Source: JAPWJZ01 sp035626855
GTDB lineage: Bacteria; Pseudomonadota; Alphaproteobacteria; Micavibrionales; UBA2020
NCBI GenBank assembly: GCA_035626855.1
Contig: DASPMW010000007.1
Span: forward strand, 1 to 7,683
Direction of reading: 5' to 3'
DNA: 7,683 nucleotides
Shown: piece after piece, positions 6,480 to 7,683 of the stretch
Layout: the number at the start of each line of letters is the position of its first letter
Position numbering within the stretch: position 1 is the first letter of the stretch
Made by a program: the position numbers and the translations under genes
Notes under the pieces: generated by a model
Databases searched by the model: none
The model's input: only the letters and a program-made list of their open reading frames with translations
Told to the model about the DNA's origin: nothing

Positions 6480-7064
6480 TCACCACCAATGCGGCTGGCG
6501 TGGCATCGCGCCGCGCGCAAGGTATTCCCGCAGCAGCTTGCGGTAACGCGCAGGGGAGGATTTCAGCTTCTTGTGCTTGAGCTTGATCAGGTACTTCTCG
6601 GCTTTCCAGACGTTTTTCGGGCTAGCGCGCCAGTCCGCGCCGGTGTCATCGAGATGCGCGATCTGGTATCCCGTGATCTTTCCCGATTTGTCGACGTAAG
6701 GATCGTAATAGCTCCAAGCAAGATCGCGCGGCGAGCGGTAGCGCGGCGGGCGGCCATGCAGCCCCTCATCCCGCGACAGCGCGATCGACCCCCACCGCCC
6801 TTTTTGCTGGAACACATAAATAACGTGGTCGAGATTGTCCTTGCTCTCTAGGCTCATAACGAGCGGCGGATAGCCGTGATGTTCAAGGATCGCTGCCGCC
6901 GCAAAGGCGGCCTCGAAACAATGCAGGCTGCCGCGCTTCAGTCCCGCTTCGGCGGACCGCAGCGTTTCCCCCTTTTTCTCGCGGTTATAGGGCAGCGACC
7001 GCAGGTATTGCTGGACCTGCTTAGGGGTTTTCAGTTTCGCCGCGAGTTTGTGTATGGGGTTCAT
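6480..7064 (-). CDS. Transglutaminase-like conserved hypothetical protein
   Basis: This is a 194-residue protein from ATG 7062-7064. The core resembles a bacterial transglutaminase/papain-like fold: C49 in GSLHCFEAAFAAAAIL (helix start), then H80 in DNLDHVIYVF, then a WGSIALS strand (91-97). A third catalytic acid is not obvious at the usual place after the His strand, which carries Ser-Arg-Asp (98-100) instead. A YRSPRDLAWSYYDPY segment (109-123) and a Lys/Arg-rich C-terminus ending in HWW follow. No signal peptide or membrane segment is seen. Function is unknown: a cysteine hydrolase or an inactive relative are both possible. Start choice is uncertain. The frame extends to ATG 7079 and GTG 7106, but none has a good ribosome site, and the longest form would run through the inverted repeat at 7091-7102. 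The gene is convergent with the peptidase gene and divergent from the DUF1275 gene. Confidence 0.6.
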   Translation of the reverse strand: MNPIHKLAAKLKTPKQVQQYLRSLPYNREKKGETLRSAEAGLKRGSLHCFEAAFAAAAILEHHGYPPLVMSLESKDNLDHVIYVFQQKGRWGSIALSRDEGLHGRPPRYRSPRDLAWSYYDPYVDKSGKITGYQIAHLDDTGADWRASPKNVWKAEKYLIKLKHKKLKSSPARYRKLLREYLARGAMPRQPHWW

Positions 7065-7090
7065 CCTGTTGCCAAACATAGCATGACACG

Positions 7091-7143
7091 CGCTCGCGCA
7101 AAGCACCGTCCCGCAGAGGAGATTATGTTTATTTGCGCGAGCG
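7091..7143. repeat. 12-bp perfect inverted repeat in the divergent spacer
   Basis: CGCTCGCGCAAA (7091-7102) is the exact reverse complement of TTTGCGCGAGCG (7132-7143), with 29 bases between. A second pair, CCGTCCCGCA (7106-7115) and TGCGGAACGG (7150-7159), matches at 9 of 10 positions and is interlocked with the first (order A, B, A', B'). GCAAAGCA (7098-7105) can also pair with TGCTTTGC (7145-7152). It lies upstream of the extended -10 of the DUF1275 gene, a position suited to an operator. There is no following T-run, so it is not a plain terminator. Confidence 0.65.
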
Positions 7144-7162
7144 ATGCTTTGCGGAACGGGAG

Positions 7163-7171
7163 TGATATACT
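7163..7171 (+). promoter_or_regulatory. Extended -10 promoter of the DUF1275 gene
   Basis: TGATATACT fits TGnTATAAT with one mismatch. No clear -35 is present. Transcription would begin near 7178, with a leader of under 20 bases containing GAGGA (7186-7190), four bases before the ATG. It has the same type as the SRPBCC promoter at 4120-4128. Confidence 0.45.
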
Positions 7172-7194
7172 CGGCCAGCAGTCACGAGGATGCC

Positions 7195-7683
7195 ATGCTT
7201 GTCCGCTCCGGTTCGGCCCGAAATGAAACGATCGACCTCCGCCTCGCGGGCGTCCTGTCTGGCGTCGCGGGCGCGCTGAACGCATCGGCATTCTATGCGG
7301 CCGGGTTTTTCTCCGCCAACATGACCGGCAACGTCTCGCTGCTCTCGGATGGGCTTGCGCTCGGTCGATTTGGCGAGGCGGGCTTTTTCCTGCTCCTGGT
7401 CACGGTCTTTATCGCAGGGTCCTTTACCGCTACCCGCATCATTAGCGGGGGTCTGCGCCGGGGTAACACCCGAATTTACGCGGTGACAATCCTGATCGAG
7501 GCGTTCCTGCTGGCGCTGCTGGGCGGCACAGTGCTTCTCGCGCCACTGCCTTGGAACACGCGGCTGATGGTGATGGGGCTCGCCTTCATCCTCGGCCTGC
7601 AAAACGCGGTCGGCACGCGCATATCGGATGCCCGCCTCCGCACCACGCATGTCTCGGGCATTGTAACTGATATCGGCATTGAA
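7195..7683 (+). CDS. DUF1275 (YoaK-like) membrane protein, 3' end missing
   Basis: The frame is open from ATG 7195 to the window end, 163 residues without a stop. Family marks are clear: AGALNASAFYAAGFFSANMTGN (25-46, normally AGxxNAxxF...F.S.MTGN) and LAFILGLQNAVGTRIS...RTTHVSGIVTDIGI (129-162). About four hydrophobic segments are visible, near 17-39, 61-83, 94-117 and 122-138; full members have about 200-250 residues and six or so membrane helices. It is an inner-membrane protein of unknown transport or other function. ATG 7195 is preferred, with GAGGA at 7186-7190 (short spacing of four); an in-frame GTG at 7162 lies on the putative -10 and is unlikely. It is divergent from the transglutaminase-like gene. 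Confidence 0.9.
   Translation, partial: MLVRSGSARNETIDLRLAGVLSGVAGALNASAFYAAGFFSANMTGNVSLLSDGLALGRFGEAGFFLLLVTVFIAGSFTATRIISGGLRRGNTRIYAVTILIEAFLLALLGGTVLLAPLPWNTRLMVMGLAFILGLQNAVGTRISDARLRTTHVSGIVTDIGIE

Noticed and set aside
7129..7650. Open frame of 173 codons on minus at the right end
   Set aside because: It is antisense to the DUF1275 gene, whose motifs are unmistakable. Its translation is highly charged and without motifs.

Overview
The window is about 60% G+C by eye and carries eight protein genes, two of them cut by the window edges. A DUF1489 gene, a family I know from Alphaproteobacteria, together with GTG starts, moderate Shine-Dalgarno (SD) sites and G/C-rich third codon positions, suggests the chromosome of an alphaproteobacterium. 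I cannot place it closer. No tRNA, rRNA, insertion sequence, CRISPR array or phage gene was seen.

Layout, left to right: (1) the 3' part of an AspA/AstE-like M14 zinc hydrolase on +; (2) a 581-residue ATP-grasp protein on -, tail to tail with the first gene and sharing its stop; (3) a 234-base spacer with short inverted repeats; (4) a DUF1489 gene on -; (5) a divergent spacer with a good promoter and a perfect 8-bp inverted repeat, then yjdM (PhnA) on +; (6) an AHSA1-type SRPBCC protein on -, tail to tail with yjdM; (7) a very A+T-rich divergent spacer; (8) a prolyl oligopeptidase (S9A) on + with a complete catalytic triad; (9) a transglutaminase-like hypothetical on -, tail to tail with the peptidase; (10) a divergent spacer with interlocked inverted repeats; (11) the 5' part of a DUF1275/YoaK membrane protein on +, running off the end.

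After the first pair the genes mostly alternate strand, so each is probably transcribed alone. The three tail-to-tail junctions are nearly gapless (4-base overlap, 3-base gap, 3-base gap) and show no obvious terminators, so opposing transcripts should overlap. The divergent spacers hold the regulatory signals I could find.

Most of this is ordinary housekeeping or accessory sequence, and I see no clear novel multi-gene system. The points most worth checking are the M14 hydrolase with an altered substrate-binding motif next to an unusual ATP-grasp protein, and the repeat structures at 3233-3252 and 7091-7159.
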